NCBI GenBank assembly: GCA_022376925.1
Contig: JAIOJX010000032.1
Coordinates: forward strand, 115,607,979-115,671,978
Source: Tragulus kanchil
Lineage: Eukaryota; Chordata; Mammalia; Artiodactyla; Tragulidae
Reading direction: 5' to 3'
DNA length: 64,000 bases
Part shown: piece after piece, positions 10,261 through 22,157 of the stretch
How the letters are laid out: the number at the start of each line of letters is the position of its first letter
Position numbering within the stretch: position 1 is the stretch's first letter
Position numbers and translations under genes: made by a program
Notes under the pieces: generated by a model
Databases searched by the model: none
The model's input: only the letters and a program-made list of their open reading frames with translations
Told to the model about the DNA's origin: nothing

Positions 10261-11698
10261 CTGAAAGTTGAGTTTTTAAGCCAGAGTTTTTTTTCACTCT
10301 TTCTGGGTGGCAGCCTGAATTATATACATTTAAGGTTAATTTGATCGTTTTTTTTTTAAGTTGAACAATTTGGAGAACAGAAAAGTAGATGAGAGATGAA
10401 AGTGAGAAGTAACAGTGACCTGCTTTGCATGAACAACTGATTATTCACACAAGATCTCTCTGTGTAGTTTGCTGAGCACTTTGAGAGACAATTAAATTGG
10501 TTAAAGTTTTATAAATGAGTATATTTCAGGGTTGATTTCCTTTAGGATTGACTGGTTTGATCTCCTTCCAGTCCAAGAGACTGCACCACAACTCAGAAAC
10601 ATCAATTCTTTGGCGTTCAGTCTTCTTGATGGCCCAACTGTCACATCTGTACATGACTACTGGAGAAATCATAGCTTTAACCATATGGACCTTTTTCAGC
10701 AAGGTGATGTCTCTGCTCTTTTTTCTTTGTTTTCTTTACATAGTTATTTTGAGGAGCATTTGTTGTAAAAATTATGATGTCTCTGCTTTTTAATACACTG
10801 TTGTCTAGATTTGTCATAGCTTTCCTTACAAGAAGTAAACGTCTTTTAATTTCATGGCTGCAGTCACTGTCCACACTGATTTTGGAGCCTAAGAAGATAA
10901 AATCTGTCACTGTTTCCACTTTTCCCCTTTCTGTTTGCCATGAAGTGATGGGACTGGATGTTGTGATCTTAGTTTTTTGAAAGTTGAAAATTTTTTGTTT
11001 TTTGGTTTTTTAAATTTTGGCTTCTTTTATTGTTTTTTTTTTTTAATATTTATTTATTTATTTGGCTGTGCTGGGTGTTAGTTGTGGGACTTGGAATCTT
11101 TAGTTGCAGCATGTGGGATCTACTTCCCTTCGAACCCAGGCCCCCTGCATTAGGAGCATGTTGTCTTAGCCACTGGACCACCAGGGAAGTCCCTTGGTTT
11201 TTTATTTATTTAATTTCATTCATCTTTATTCCTTAGCCTGTGTGAGCCTCCCATTGCAATGGCTTCTCATGTTGCAGAACACCTTGTCTGGGCACATGCG
11301 CTCCAAAGCGCTGACTTATAATTGGACACAACAGTCCCACCTCTGCAACTTGTGGGATCTTCCCGGGCCAGGGATCGAACCGGTGCCCCGTGCACTGCAA
11401 GACAGATTCTTTACCCACTGGACCACCAGGGAAGCTCTGAAAGTTGAGTTTTTAAGCCAGAGTTTTTTTTCACTCTTTCTGGGTGGCAGCCTGAATTATA
11501 TACATTTAAGGTTAATTTGATCGTTTTTTTTTTAAGTTGAACAATTTGGAGAACAGAAAAGTAGATGAGAGATGAAAGTGAGAAGTAACAGTGACCTGCT
11601 TTGCATGAACAACTGATTATTCACACAAGATCTCTCTGTGTAGTTTGCTGAGCACTTTGAGAGACAATTAAATTGGTTAAAGTTTTATAAATGAGTAT

Positions 11699-12740
11699 AT
11701 TTGAGAAATTAATTCTTAGAGACTAAAGTAGGGAGTTAGTTTATTGGCTAAATAAGAGAATGTAAATTTCATTTTCCATTTGCCACCTAGAATATTCTGA
11801 AGACTGCAAGGAAAATCTTTCATATTTAGTGTGTGTGTCTAGCCTGTGTTTCTAATCCCCACAGCCACCTTGGAAGGTAGATGGTGTTACTCTGTTCTGC
11901 AATTGAGAAAACTCATACTTAGCTTCAATAACTTGTTCTGAATCCCACACCTGGTTAGGTGCTGAGACAAAGCTAGAACCCAGTCCTGGATTTTGAGATG
12001 CATTTGCACATTTCAGGTGCCCATGGTTTTTTTTACTTTATCATATAGTCCTTATAGTCTAGTCTCTTGAATTTAGAACAGGTTTAGTGGTCTGGTATTT
12101 TTCATAATTATATTTTCCTCTTCTTTTTGTGTGGTTGGTAGTTATTTTTATATGTTGTACTCTTTTAAAGTATCCAATTCAGTGGTTCTTAGTGCGTGTA
12201 GAACTCTTAAATATTTTTATTAAAAAGTAGCAAATCTAATGAGACTCAAGGAAATATGTTATCTTCCAAGAGTGCTGCTTTTGCTTGTTGAGATCTTTCT
12301 CTAAGTGGAGGGAGACCCAGTGTTGTAGAGAGATTTTTCTATCCTGTCTGGAGCCATATGAGCTAGAACCCTGGCTCTTCTTGTGCAAGAAGAGCATGTG
12401 TCTCTCGTGCAGGAAATAAGGCTGCAGTCTGTGATCAGCACATAAAGCAAAGCTGGTTGAATCTTTGGATACAGAGCCTGAGTTACATTAGATGCTCCTG
12501 TGATTGTTTGAAGTGATTGGCCATTGGTGCCTTTTTTGTGCTTTAGAAACAATGCTACCACTCCTTAGGTACATGTTTTGAGAACAGGTTAGTGAAATAT
12601 ATTTAAGATGCCTCAGCAGACTAAATCCATACTGGAGTTCTATAACCTGTGTTTAAAACACTTATGTTGCAGGTGTCATGGCTTCCTTTAATTTAGAGAT
12701 TGTGGAGCTGATAATTTTCTGTTTAATCAGACAGGAATCT
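11699..12740. other. Intron, with an old MIR-like stretch at about 11855-11990
   Basis: Around 11870-11985 the order TGGTGTTACTCTGTTCTGCA, GAGAAAACTCA, then CTAGAACCCAG resembles an inverted MIR. The rest is unassigned. Confidence 0.5.
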
Positions 12741-12845
12741 TTCTTTGTCCTCAGGCAAGCCTCATTTACCCTCTGCCTCAGTTTCACAACCAAGAAAATA
12801 GGGATAATAATGCCAACACACTAGTTAAAGGTTTAGTTATTTAAG
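12740..12845 (+). mobile_element. MIR SINE fragment
   Basis: The MIR 3' core is recognisable: CTCTGCCTCAGTTTCACAA followed by AAATAGGGATAATAATGCC. This is an ancient, pre-placental-radiation family. Confidence 0.75.
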
Positions 12846-13955
12846 TCCTTTGATGTAGAAAAAGAACTATTGTTATATGTCTTATGAAACAGCTAGCATG
12901 CTGCAACAAAGAACTATGCTGATGAAATCCCCACTGGAAAGACAGCTTATTAGAAAGATTGAGCGTATGTGCTATTTTTAGATGTTCAAAAAGCTGAGTG
13001 CAAGTTGTTTTCAATTGAGTGTTTGATGTCTTTATCAAATTATAAATCTCTGTCATTCTTTCCTGGAACCTTTCATTTTGCCCAGGGATTTGTTTTTGGC
13101 AGATTTCTATCTGTTTGAAAAGAATGAGTACAGTTTGGTCAGGGGAAGATCTGAGAACTTGGCCCCAGCTTGCCTGAAGACTTTTTTAAGTGGCAGCTTA
13201 CCTTCTTAGGACTGCTTTGGTGGGCTGTGGTTGCCCGGGAGGACCTCAGTATATTCCCAGTGATGCCTTTGCTGAGCCTGCTGATGGCATAGTGAAAAGC
13301 CCAGGAGTTGTAACAGAAACAAAAAGTTAGATGAGGGAATTTTTGAATCTTTTTTCCATTCCCCACCGCTGCTCCAGGAAATCTCAATGAGCTTTTCTCT
13401 TGACTGTAATAATCTGGTATATGTATTCACAAGCTTGACATGTTTTCTTCTTATTCATGTTGGAACTCTGATCTGCAGGATGGGATTTCTGCAGCCCTGC
13501 ACCACATTCAGTAGCCAGAAAACTTGCAAGTTCTGTGTGAGCTTGATTCCTTTGAGTTTCTTTCCTTCTGTGGGGAAACTTTCATGGAATTGGGGCTGTA
13601 GTGTAGGGGAGAACTATGATAATTAGGATCATGCTAGAAAGTCCATACTGTCATCAGAGGCTCTCATTATCTTGGGTGACAAGCAACCCACATGGCTTAG
13701 GTTTTTTGAAACTCTTGGTAGGGCCACCTATCCTGCTCTGAATCATAAAGTAATCGTAGCCTGACCAATGAAATGGACCCATATGTACAATTTGTAGGAG
13801 GTCAATAAGCATTCTGTCATCATGAACAGAGAATTCATTTGAATAGCCTGTAGCCACTCAACCTTTTTTCAACTTTTACTGAGATATCATCTACTCCAGT
13901 AGAGTTTTCTGTTTCTAAGACTGGACTAGCTGCCATTTTTCTGTATTCACACAGA
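12846..13955. other. Intronic sequence without recognised feature
   Basis: Short open frames on both strands at 13139-13626 match no protein I know. A GGTAAGC string on the minus strand near 13200 is not matched by an acceptor. No call. Confidence 0.5.
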
Positions 13956-13959
13956 GGAT

Positions 13960-14075
13960 TTAAATTACCTGTTATATTGTCATCTCCCTGTGCTAGAGTG
14001 TAGAATAAGAACTGTATCTGGACCTTTCAGAGAGGCCCAGAGAAGGTGTTCAATATTTGTTTGTTAATGAATGAT
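13960..14075 (+). mobile_element. L2-like LINE 3' end
   Basis: The pattern CTAGAGTGTAGAATAAG followed by GGTGTTCAATATTTGTTTGT and an AATGAATGA end resembles the 3' terminus of L2. Confidence 0.6.
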
Positions 14076-14397
14076 AGAGGTAAGCTCTTTGTAAAAATTT
14101 GGGACATGCTTCTTACTCTTTAATATAGACACAGATGTTTCGGTGAGCTTAAGTGTGAGTAGATGAGATTCAGTGATTGTAGACCAGAATGATATAGCAC
14201 TGACTGTTTATTTGCATGTGTAAGTTCCCACCAAGCCTTAAGTTTACTAACATTGCTAGTCCTCTACCCCAAACAAGGTACCAAACAAGGTATTCCAGAG
14301 GGACAGTTTTCTTTTTGTTTCTTACTGAAGGAATAGGCCGGCATAGTGAACAGAATACAGACTTTAAAAGGAAATCCAGAAAAGAGAGGATATATGT

Positions 14398-14485
14398 GTA
14401 CGTATAACTAACTCACTTTGCCATACATCAGAAATTACACAACATTGTAAATCAACAACACTCCAATAAAAATCTATTTTAGAAA
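14398..14485 (+). mobile_element. LINE-1 3' terminal fragment
   Basis: ATAACTAACTCACTTTGCCA then CATCAGAAATTACACAAC and CTCCAATAAAAATC is the usual ruminant L1 3' end. Confidence 0.7.
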
Positions 14486-14524
14486 AGAATGCGAGGACTA
14501 TTAACTTCAAAATAAATTTTATGG

Positions 14525-14797
14525 GGCTTCTCTGGTGGTCCAGTGGGTAGAGAGTCCACCTTACAGTGCAAGGGACACCAGTTTGACCCCTGGCCCGAGA
14601 AGATCCCACATGTGGCAGAGCGACTGGACGGGTGTATCCAATTAGGAGCCAGCACTTTGGAGCACATGCACCCAGAGCTGGTGCTCTGCAATGAGAGAGG
14701 CCACTGCAGTGGGAGGCCCACACATGCCAAAGAATAAAAGATGGATGAAAATAAATATATATATTTAAAAAAGAGGCATGATGGGGGAAAACATTAA
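14525..14797 (+). mobile_element. CHR-like SINE (abundant subfamily) with TSD
   Basis: Full-length plus-strand copy: GGCTTCTCTGGTGGTCCAGT head, AGATCCCACATGTGGCAGAG body, and an AAGATGGATGAAAATAAATA tail followed by A-rich sequence. A 16-base direct repeat AAAATAAATTTTATGG flanks it (14509-14524 and 14798-14813). Confidence 0.92.
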
Positions 14798-14994
14798 AAA
14801 ATAAATTTTATGGAAACTTTACTGTAAAAAGAAAAAGACTTAAGAGCATATTAAATTCTCATAATGCATGTGGGCAACATGTGGAATCCAGAACCTTAGC
14901 TGTCCCTTATATATCTGACTTTGGTAGTTTCTATGTTTGACTTCTTTCTGTAGTAAAACAAGTCCAACCCAGAACATTGTGGGTACCTACGTTA

Positions 14995-15180
14995 CAGCAC
15001 TTATTATATATAGTCTAATTTTGGTTACGTGACTCCTTTCTCCACTAGATTGTGAGGTCCTAGTGGGTAGGGTTGGCATCTTGGTCATCTTTATTCTTCC
15101 AGAGAAAGGTATTTAATGTAAGTAAGAAAGCAATACAGTTTACTGAATGGACAAATAAAATGAATGTGCGTTCATGAAAA
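14995..15180 (+). mobile_element. L2-like LINE 3' end
   Basis: CTCCACTAGATTGTGAGGTC followed by GGTATTTAATGTAAGTAAG is similar to L2 3' ends. Strongly decayed. Confidence 0.5.
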
Positions 15181-15199
15181 AAGAAAAAAAAAAGAATAC

Positions 15200-15320
15200 A
15201 GACTTTCACAAAAATAAGTAGACCTGGATTCTAATTCTTGTGCCATCACTTATGAACTGTGTTACTGTGGATGAAATTACCAGTCCATTTCAAGCTTGCA
15301 TTTAATTTGTCTATAAAATA
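15200..15320 (+). mobile_element. MIR SINE fragment
   Basis: The order ACCTGGATTCTAATTC, TGTGTTACTGTGG, then TTTAATTTGTCTATAAA follows the MIR consensus. Confidence 0.65.
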
Positions 15321-15334
15321 TTCATATTTTTCAT

Positions 15335-15560
15335 TTTATTTCACAAATATGTATTGAACGCCTACTATATGCCAGGCACTATTCTAGAAATACAGTAGTA
15401 AGCCAGATAAGCAAGATTGCTGCCCCCCATGGAACTACTCTTTAAGGAGAGAGAGTTATATAATAAATAAATAAGCAGTAAATAAATAATTTTAGGTAGT
15501 AACAAGTGCTAAAAATAAATAGATAAATAAAGTCAGATAAGGGGATAAAGGGTGGTGGAG
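15335..15560 (+). mobile_element. Ancient interspersed repeat (L2/MIR-era)
   Basis: TATTGAACGCCTACTATATG CCAGGCACTATTCTAG and the later CATGGAACTACTC belong to a common ancient mammalian repeat whose exact family I cannot fix. It contains TAAA/AATA tracts at 15460-15535. Confidence 0.6.
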
Positions 15561-15574
15561 GAAATAATGGCCGA

Positions 15575-16095
15575 GACATGGAGCCAACCTAAATGTTCAT
15601 TAGCAGATGAATGAATGAATAAAATGTGGTACATATATACAGTGGAATACTGTTAACCATAAAAAAAAAAAAAAGCGTGAGATAATGCCATTTGCAGCAA
15701 CATGGATGCAACTAGAGATTATCATACTAAGTGAAGTTAAATCAGAGAAAAAACAAATGTGATAATCGCTTATATAAGGAATCTTTTAAAAGTATGGCAC
15801 AAATGAACCAAACTATGAAACAGGAACAGACTCGCAGGCATATAGAACAGACTTGTGGTTACCAAATGGTTGGGGATGTGAGGGGGAATAGTCTGGGAGT
15901 TTGAGGTTAGTAGATACAAACTATTACATAGAATGCATAAGTAATAGGTCCTAATATATAGCACAAGGAACTATATTCAATACTCTGGGATAAACCATAA
16001 TGGAAAAGAATGTATATACGTGTATAACTGAGTCACTTTTCTGTACATCAGAAATTAATACCACATTGTAAATCAGTTATACTTTAAGAAATGGT
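15575..16095 (+). mobile_element. LINE-1 3' end (ORF2 end plus 3' UTR)
   Basis: It starts in the ORF2 C-terminal region (GAGCCAACCTAAATGTTCAT, GGTACATATATACAGTGGAA) and continues through the 3' UTR to CAGAAATTAATACCACATTG and GTAAATCAGTTATACTT. Decayed, with stops in all frames. Confidence 0.85.
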
Positions 16096-16544
16096 AGAAG
16101 AAGAAGAACTCTTTTAGATAGAAGATACCATTTCAGAAGAAACTGTAATGATGTAGAGTATAAACTCTAAGAAGATCTTTCCTCGCAGAGAGAATAGCAA
16201 AGCCCCCGAGCTGGGAATGAGTTTAGCATGTTTGAGAAGCAGCAAGATCTGTGTGCCTGGAGCACCGTAATTGAGTAGTTGAATGGTAGCATCTGAGGTG
16301 ATGGACCACCGTAAGCTGTGTGAGTGAGGTCAGCAGGGGAATGAGGATATAAAAATTAGTGTAGCAAATGGATTGAGGATCCTGTTAGAATTGCTGGAGT
16401 CAGAGTACCAAAGTGAGCAAGTTGGAAAAATAGGAAAGGTAGTGGTCAGAGAATAGGGTATAAGCTCAATGAGGAGAGAGACGTCTGTCTTTGTCCACTG
16501 TTATAGCTCTAACCCCTGAAATAGCACCTGGTCATGTTAGGGAC

Positions 16545-16545
<1 letters not shown>
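16096..16545. other. Intron with L2-like end at 16440-16545
   Basis: Mostly unassigned. TATAAGCTCAATGAGGAGAG then GACTCAATG resembles an L2 3' end. Confidence 0.45.

Positions 16546-16548
<3 letters not shown>

Positions 16549-16579
<31 letters not shown>
16549..16579 (+). repeat. (TG)n microsatellite
   Basis: Perfect TG dinucleotide run of 31 bases. Confidence 0.97.
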
Positions 16580-16581
<2 letters not shown>

Positions 16582-16692
16582 CAATCAATAGGATATTTTC
16601 AGATGAGATTTTTTAGAGATAGTATAGTTATTGGTAATGCCAAAGAATAGAGTATGACAACATGGTTGAGTGGGGTGGAGAAAAAAAATAAT

Positions 16693-16737
16693 TAAAAGTG
16701 AGGTTAATAATAATAATAATAATAAAAGTGAGGTTAA
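16693..16737 (+). repeat. (TAA)n run between 15-base direct repeats
   Basis: TAAAAGTGAGGTTAA at 16693-16707 recurs at 16723-16737, with about seven TAA triplets between. This is consistent with a local slippage duplication. Confidence 0.9.
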
Positions 16738-16809
16738 GGAACCCTAACAGTAGGATGTTGAAATTACTGACATGATAGAAGAAGGAATGAAAGAGAGATA
16801 CGATAGTTT

Positions 16810-17085
16810 TAAAGTCTTTTTTTTAAAAAATTCTTAGTATTTATCAAAGTCATGTGTACAGAGTAAAACAGTTCAGCACTTCAGAGTTTGCTCCTCAAAA
16901 TGTTAGTCTCCTGTCCCCGTCTTCTCATAGCCCTTTCCATAAAGGTAATCACATTCTCTTCTTTTAGTTACTTATTTTGGTTTCCACCCTTATGTCTCTA
17001 AATAACATGCTTAAATTGTTACTTTCTGTTATAGTCACAACTTAATGATTCCCTATTATGAAAAATGAGGATTTTGCGCTTCTGA
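16810..17085. other. Decayed repeat-like stretch, family unknown
   Basis: Sequence such as TATTTATCAAAGTCATGTGT ACAGAGTAAAACAGTTC resembles old LINE-1, but not well enough to assign. Confidence 0.4.
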
Positions 17086-17091
17086 TATAGT

Positions 17092-17305
17092 TATAGACTC
17101 TCCTAGTGGCTCAGCAATAAAGAAACTGACTGCCAATGCAGGAGATGTGGATTGAATCCCTGGGTCAGAAGGATCCCTGGAGAAGGAAATGGCACTTGAG
17201 TGTTCTTGCCTGCAGAATCCCATGAACAGAGGACCCTGGCAGGCTATAGTCCATAGGGTCGCAAAAGAGTCAAACATGACTTAGTGATTAAACAACAACC
17301 ACAAT
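17092..17305 (+). mobile_element. Bov-tA SINE
   Basis: Head TAGTGGCTCAGCAATAAAG, middle GAGAAGGAAATGGCACTTG, end CATAGGGTCGCAAAAGAGTC and ACATGACTTAGTGATTAAAC. Typical full-length ruminant Bov-tA. Confidence 0.9.
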
Positions 17306-17491
17306 AATATACTGTAATTTTAGAAAATAAATATTTAGTGTTTATTTGTATAGTTTGACCATGTATACTGTTGAGTCTTGTGGTTATCTACAGTTTTTTT
17401 TCCTTTACCACACCATTTTTTTTGCCTGTGGAGTAATAATCATAGGTTTTCTTTTCCTAAGCTGCTTTTGAGCTTTTTTTATCCCGTAAGC

Positions 17492-17609
17492 TATGAACTT
17501 TTTCTTGCTGTGCCATGGGACATGTGGAATCTTCCCTGATCAGGGATCAAACCCATCCCTGCTGCATTGAGAACACAGTCTTTAACTACCGCACCACCAG
17601 GGAAGTCCT
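17492..17609 (-). mobile_element. Short CHR-type SINE
   Basis: The minus strand starts GGACTTCCCTGGTGGTGCGG at 17609. The body is decayed. Confidence 0.75.
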
Positions 17610-17882
17610 TCCATGAACTTACTGATTAACCCAAACTTTTTTACTAGTTGTCTAATCATTTCTCAAGATATTTAAACTCCTTTGCTATTCTATCAATTTC
17701 ATCTTCCTAAAGAAGTCTCTCCCAGAGTAGTAGTGATTGCCTTCCGTGCCTGGCGCTCAGCTGTCATTCTATCATCTCCCTACATCGTCATGAGGATTTA
17801 CTTTGCCTCTTTCAAGGTATAGAATTCTCAGTTGAAAAACTGATCCTTAAAAATTTTGAGGAAAATATTAGAATCTCTAGTT

Positions 17883-18472
17883 CTTATTTTCTTGGCTCCA
17901 AAATCACTGCAGACAGTGACTGTAGCCATGAAATTAAAAGATGCTTGTTCCTTAGAGGGAAAGCTATGACAAACCTAGATAGCATATTCAAAAGCAGGGA
18001 CATTACTTTGCTGACAAAGGTCCATATAGTCAAAGCTATAGTTTTTCCAGTAGTCATGTGTGGATGTGAAAGTTGGACCATAAAGAAGGCTGAGTGCTGA
18101 AGAATTGATGCTTTTGAACCATAGTGCTGGAGAAGACTCTTGAGAGTCCCATGAACAGCAAGGACATCAAACCAGTCAGTCCTAAAGGAAATCAGTCCTG
18201 AATATTCATTGGAAGGACTGATGCTAAAAGCTGAAACTCCAATATTTTGGCCACCCAATACAAACCACCAACTCATTGGAAAAGACCCTGATGCTGGGAA
18301 AGATTGAAGGCAGGTGGAGAAGGGGACAACAGAGGATGAGATGACTGGATGGCACCACTAGCTCAGTGAACATGAGTTTGAGCAGGCTCTGGGAGATGAT
18401 GAAGGACAGAGAAGCCTGGCTTGCTGCAGTCCCACAAAGAGTGGGACACGACTGGGTGACTAAACAACAATA
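17883..18472 (+). mobile_element. BovB LINE 3' end
   Basis: It runs through CTTGGCTCCAAAATCACTGC, the GTGTGGATGTGAAAGTTGGA block and CCAATATTTTGGCCACC to GGGTGACTAAACAACAA, the usual BovB 3' terminus. D4 repeats it at 18956-19545. Confidence 0.93.
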
Positions 18473-18529
18473 TCTAGTTCTTTTAATTTTGTAAGTATCT
18501 ATTTTTGTATATGTTATAGAAATAGTGTA

Positions 18530-18705
18530 TAGTGTTAGTCACTCAGTTGTGTCTTAACTCTTTGTGACCCCATCGACAAGCCCACCAGGCTCCTCTGTCC
18601 ATGGGATTCTCTAGGCAAGAATACTGGAGTCGGTTGCCATGCCTTTCTCCAGGAGACCTTCCCAACCCAGGGGTGGAACCTGGGTCTCCCACATTGCAGG
18701 GTTCT
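18530..18705 (-). mobile_element. Bov-tA SINE (truncated by the D4 join)
   Basis: Inverted Bov-tA: TGTTAGTCACTCAGTTGTGT, CCACCAGGCTCCTCTGTCC, GAACCTGGGTCTCCCACATT. The tRNA-like end is missing because the assembly jumps. Confidence 0.88.
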
Positions 18706-19601
18706 CCCACTTTTTACTAGTTGTCTAATCATTTCTCAAGATATTTAAACTCCTTTGCTATTCTATCAATTTCATCTTCCTAAAGAAGTCTCTCCCAGAG
18801 TAGTAGTGATTGCCTTCCGTGCCTGGCGCTCAGCTGTCATTCTATCATCTCCCTACATCGTCATGAGGATTTACTTTGCCTCTTTCAAGGTATAGAATTC
18901 TCAGTTGAAAAACTGATCCTTAAAAATTTTGAGGAAAATATTAGAATCTCTAGTTCTTATTTTCTTGGCTCCAAAATCACTGCAGACAGTGACTGTAGCC
19001 ATGAAATTAAAAGATGCTTGTTCCTTAGAGGGAAAGCTATGACAAACCTAGATAGCATATTCAAAAGCAGGGACATTACTTTGCTGACAAAGGTCCATAT
19101 AGTCAAAGCTATAGTTTTTCCAGTAGTCATGTGTGGATGTGAAAGTTGGACCATAAAGAAGGCTGAGTGCTGAAGAATTGATGCTTTTGAACCATAGTGC
19201 TGGAGAAGACTCTTGAGAGTCCCATGAACAGCAAGGACATCAAACCAGTCAGTCCTAAAGGAAATCAGTCCTGAATATTCATTGGAAGGACTGATGCTAA
19301 AAGCTGAAACTCCAATATTTTGGCCACCCAATACAAACCACCAACTCATTGGAAAAGACCCTGATGCTGGGAAAGATTGAAGGCAGGTGGAGAAGGGGAC
19401 AACAGAGGATGAGATGACTGGATGGCACCACTAGCTCAGTGAACATGAGTTTGAGCAGGCTCTGGGAGATGATGAAGGACAGAGAAGCCTGGCTTGCTGC
19501 AGTCCCACAAAGAGTGGGACACGACTGGGTGACTAAACAACAATATCTAGTTCTTTTAATTTTGTAAGTATCTATTTTTGTATATGTTATAGAAATAGTG
19601 T

Positions 19602-19803
19602 ATAGTGTTAGTCACTCAGTTGTGTCTTAACTCTTTGTGACCCCATCGACAAGCCCACCAGGCTCCTCTGTCCATGGGATTCTCTAGGCAAGAATACTGG
19701 AGTCGGTTGCCATGCCTTTCTCCAGGAGACCTTCCCAACCCAGGGGTGGAACCTGGGTCTCCCACATTGCAGGCAGATTTTACCGTCAGCCAACAGGGAA
19801 GTG
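19602..19803 (-). mobile_element. Bov-tA SINE (complete copy)
   Basis: Same element as at 18530, here completed by TGCAGGCAGATTTTACCGTC and AGCCAACAGGGAAG. Confidence 0.9.
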
Positions 19804-19962
19804 TGTTATAGAAAGAGCATATTACATTATTTATAGTTATTTGCATGATTTTAAATATATATTTTAAGTGGGAATAAGTGGGTAAATATCTTTTTGTTTG
19901 GAGAACACTACTTGAGGGTGTCTTTAAGCAGTAGAAATTGGAGTATGAATTAGAATATAGGG

Positions 19963-22157
19963 AAACTGCAGTGAGAGAGACCAGTTAAAAGACTGGAAAA
20001 GTATTTTGAGGCCTGAACTAAGACAGTACAGTGGAAATAAAAGAGGAGAACTTGAGACCAGTGAGATATGGGAAATGGGAACTTGGTAGGAGAGAGAGGA
20101 CTTGAGCCCTAGGCTACAGCCAGCTTTCTGACTTCAGATCCAAGATGGTGGTGACACTATGATTAAGTTAAAGAACAGAGCAGAGGGAGGACATATAGTT
20201 CTAAGCCTAAGGATTCTCACATTTCTTATTTACATATTTAGTTGGTCATTCTTTCTTTTACCTTTTGGTCCAACCTTAGTAAAAACAAAGTGGTCATTGG
20301 CCCTTTGGTGAGCACTTTGGGGACTGAAGACTGGGACTCTTTTTTTTTTTTTTTTAACTTTTATTTTACTTTTAACTTTTACAAAGTTTTGTTTACAGAT
20401 AGGTATGTTCCCAGATTAGTGAAGACTTGGAATCTTTTCCAGGCATTTTCCACCAAAATTGAGCATAGTGAGGTCCCCATTGCAGTTAACCTTTGGTCAT
20501 TATTAAAGCACCAAACTATCCGTGGGGATTGGATTGAGATTGGACCCCCAAAGAAAATGTAAATTATGGCAATTCACAGTCACACCAAGTAGTTGGATGC
20601 ATTAGTTCCATATGGGTAGGGGTGGGTTATAGGTTGGTGATTTGGAATATAGCCATTGTTTATGGAAGTGCTGAGTGAATAAAAGTGTGGTAGTTACCTT
20701 ATCCTGACAGTTTTTTTCCAGGGGAGTAAGTGTGTTTTTCTTTCTCCTTACTGTAGGAAATTGTTTGCCAGATTGTTTTATTTATAACAATCTGTCATGG
20801 AGCAGCTGCCAGGAAAAGAAAAGAGACTATTCCCAGGAGTTCTTCCCACCTCCTACCCCACCATTGCCACCACACACACATACATCCGCTTCTGTTTTTT
20901 CTTGTAGTTTTACTCAGTGGTTTTGGCTTGATTGAAAATGTTCTAATAATGACAGATTTCTGGACTCTGCGCTTGGTAATTGAGTTTTCTAAGCATTATT
21001 TGTTTGCTTTAGCCAAGACTGATTGGCAGCAGTTCCAGTTTTGAAAATATGAACATATAGGACAAAAAAAACTGCAGTGAGAGAGACCAGTTAAAAGACT
21101 GGAAAAGTATTTTGAGGCCTGAACTAAGACAGTACAGTGGAAATAAAAGAGGAGAACTTGAGACCAGTGAGATATGGGAAATGGGAACTTGGTAGAGAGA
21201 GAGGACTTGAGCCCTAGGCTACAGCCAGCTTTCTGACTTCAGATCCAAGATGGTGGTGACACTATGATTAAGTTAAAGAACAGAGCAGAGGGAGGACATA
21301 TAGTTCTAAGCCTAAGGATTCTCACATTTCTTATTTACATATTTAGTTGGTCATTCTTTCTTTTACCTTTTGGTCCAACCTTAGTAAAAACAAAGTGGTC
21401 ATTGGCCCTTTGGTGAGCACTTTGGGGACTGAAGACTGGGACTCTTTTTTTTTTTTTTTTAACTTTTATTTTACTTTTAACTTTTACAAAGTTTTGTTTA
21501 CAGATAGGTATGTTCCCAGATTAGTGAAGACTTGGAATCTTTTCCAGGCATTTTCCACCAAAATTGAGCATAGTGAGGTCCCCATTGCAGTTAACCTTTG
21601 GTCATTATTAAAGCACCAAACTATCCGTGGGGATTGGATTGAGATTGGACCCCCAAAGAAAATGTAAATTATGGCAATTCACAGTCACACCAAGTAGTTG
21701 GATGCATTAGTTCCATATGGGTAGGGGTGGGTTATAGGTTGGTGATTTGGAATATAGCCATTGTTTATGGAAGTGCTGAGTGAATAAAAGTGTGGTAGTT
21801 ACCTTATCCTGACAGTTTTTTTCCAGGGGAGTAAGTGTGTTTTTCTTTCTCCTTACTGTAGGAAATTGTTTGCCAGATTGTTTTATTTATAACAATCTGT
21901 CATGGAGCAGCTGCCAGGAAAAGAAAAGAGACTATTCCCAGGAGTTCTTCCCACCTCCTACCCCACCATTGCCACCACACACACATACATCCGCTTCTGT
22001 TTTTTCTTGTAGTTTTACTCAGTGGTTTTGGCTTGATTGAAAATGTTCTAATAATGACAGATTTCTGGACTCTGCCGCGGCTTGGTAATTGAGTTTTCTA
22101 AGCATTATTTGTTTGCTTTAGCCAAGACTGATTGGCAGCAGTTCCAGTTTTGAATTC
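19963..22157. repeat. Tandem duplication D5, offset 1106 to 1105
   Basis: 19963-21045 recurs at 21069-22155. Near 20970 the left copy reads CTCTGCGCTTGG where the right reads CTCTGCCGCGGCTTGG, so the left end has lost bases. The last part is also copied a third time (D6). Confidence 0.95.
20345..20430 (-). mobile_element. LINE-1 3' UTR-like fragment
   Basis: ACAAAGTTTTGTTTACAGAT AGGTATGTTCCCAG shares its order with 30690-30735 and resembles the L1 3' UTR. Short, low certainty. Repeated by D5. Confidence 0.4.

Larger units (their letters stand above)
9345..11698. repeat. Tandem duplication D3, offset 1179 to 1176
   Basis: 9345-10522 recurs at 10523-11698. The copies differ mainly in the T run at 9540 versus 10718 (longer in the left copy). 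Confidence 0.95.
17640..19785. repeat. Tandem duplication D4, offset 1073
   Basis: 17640-18711 recurs at 18712-19785. The left copy stops inside a Bov-tA element and rejoins unique intron at CCCACTTTTTACTAG; the right copy completes the Bov-tA. Confidence 0.95.

Noticed and set aside
13139..13430. Possible antisense exon ending at a GGTAAGC donor near 13200
   Set aside because: There is no convincing acceptor on the minus strand and the frame resembles no known protein.
20242..20562. 106-residue open frame repeated at 21347
   Set aside because: The repetition comes from duplication D5. The peptide is low-complexity from T runs and has no known match.
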